From NCBI RefSeq assembly GCF_018614775.1, contig NZ_JAGGOF010000019.1, forward strand, positions 1-64,000: a stretch of 64,000 nt of DNA, read 5' to 3'. The notes beneath the pieces are model-generated. The model was not told where the DNA came from. It made no database searches and saw nothing but the letters and a program-made list of their open reading frames with translations. Each line of letters starts with the position of its first letter. Positions within the stretch are counted from its first letter, which is position 1. The position numbers and the translations under genes are program-made. This stretch comes from Pseudomonas fluorescens (lineage in GTDB: Bacteria > Pseudomonadota > Gammaproteobacteria > Pseudomonadales > Pseudomonadaceae). Shown here one piece after another: positions 63,446-64,000 of the stretch.

Positions 63446-64000
63446 ATGCGTGTTATTTTCCGGCTGTCGCTGGCCTTTGCCGCGCTGCTTTTGAGCGGCT
63501 GCGAACAACCCCCGGCCCAGCCTCTGGACCAACAACTCTACATCTGGCAACGCCAATGGACGCCGGCCCACGCGTCGGCGTTGCAGCAAAGCCGTGGCGA
63601 TTTCTCCAGCCTGCGGGTGCTGGCGCTGCAAGCCTTTCCCGGAGCGGGTTGGAGCCGTGCGCACATCGACCCGGCACTGCTCAAGGCTGACGGCCGTCCG
63701 TTGATCGCGGTGATTCGGCTGGACGGCCAGCTTAAAACCCTGGATCAGGACGATGTCATTGCGCAGGTCCAGCAGCTCCTCAGTGACTGGCAAGCCCAAG
63801 GCCTGTCCCCGGTGGGGGTGGAGATCGACCACGACGCCGGCAACGCACGGTTGCCGGCCTATGGAGAATTCCTCGGTCGATTGCGACACAGCTTGCCAGC
63901 CAGCTTGCGCTTGAGTATCACGGCGCTGCCAGCCTGGCTCGACAGTCCTGCACTTCCAGGCTTGCTGGAAGTGGTGGACAGCAGCGTGCTGCAGGTTCAC
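63446..64000 (+). CDS. Lipoprotein, DUF3142-like, cut by window end
   Basis: 185 residues are visible without a stop. A signal peptide (residues 1-18) ends in a lipobox LLSGC with Cys19; residue 20 is Glu, compatible with outer-membrane sorting. The mature part (LYIWQRQWTPAHASAL...VGVEIDHDAGNARLPAYGEFLGRLRHSLP) resembles DUF3142 proteins with a TIM-barrel-like fold. It starts 87 bp after the methyltransferase and has GTGAGG upstream. Function unknown. Confidence 0.75.
   Translation, partial: MRVIFRLSLAFAALLLSGCEQPPAQPLDQQLYIWQRQWTPAHASALQQSRGDFSSLRVLALQAFPGAGWSRAHIDPALLKADGRPLIAVIRLDGQLKTLDQDDVIAQVQQLLSDWQAQGLSPVGVEIDHDAGNARLPAYGEFLGRLRHSLPASLRLSITALPAWLDSPALPGLLEVVDSSVLQVH

Overview
The window is a piece of a Pseudomonas chromosome, most likely from the P. 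fluorescens group, spanning the replication origin. This rests on the gene order recF-dnaN-dnaA-oriC-rpmH-rnpA-yidD-yidC-mnmE, on mnmG-rsmG-parA-parB followed by the complete atp operon, on two parS sites in recF, and on the short inverted repeats of the type common between genes in P. fluorescens relatives. No rRNA, tRNA, insertion sequence, prophage or CRISPR array was seen.

Layout. 1-7,700: lipid A-type acyltransferase, tag, glyQS, gmhB, plsC and a GabP-like permease. 7,900-14,200: gyrB, recF, dnaN and dnaA on the minus strand. 14,240-14,600: oriC, with four exact DnaA boxes and an AT-rich stretch. 14,650-18,670: rpmH, rnpA, yidD, yidC and mnmE on the plus strand. 18,710-22,760: an iron-uptake cassette (fecI-type sigma factor, fecR-type regulator, TonB receptor) behind a Fur-like box, sitting between mnmE and mnmG. 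22,860-23,120: a second DnaA-box cluster next to an AT-rich tract. 23,266-27,500: mnmG, rsmG, parA, parB. 27,540-34,820: atpIBEFHAGDC with intercistronic hairpins. 34,879-39,071: glmU, a DeoR-family regulator and glmS, followed by an empty attTn7 context.

39,170-43,921 is an NAD salvage regulon: nrtR and nadD2 diverge from pncA-pncB-nadE-nudK, with one matching palindrome in front of each side. The nudK-like gene is broken by an apparent 10-bp deletion. Then come an LtaS-type membrane hydrolase, a LysR regulator and a glutathione S-transferase-like protein.

48,180-63,358 is a common polysaccharide antigen (A-band, D-rhamnan) locus. The minus-strand operon rmd-gmd-wbpW-wzm-wzt-wbpX-wbpY-wbpZ makes GDP-D-rhamnose, polymerises it and exports it through an ABC transporter. 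A divergent plus-strand operon of five overlapping genes (two paralogous glycosyltransferases, a methyltransferase, an OafA-type acyltransferase and a second paralogous methyltransferase) probably modifies or caps the chain. The window ends inside a lipoprotein gene.

The most unusual large-scale signal is DnaA boxes. Twenty-two exact 9-mers TTATCCACA (either strand) lie between 1,011 and 36,257, many inside coding sequence, and none lie in the remaining 27.7 kb.
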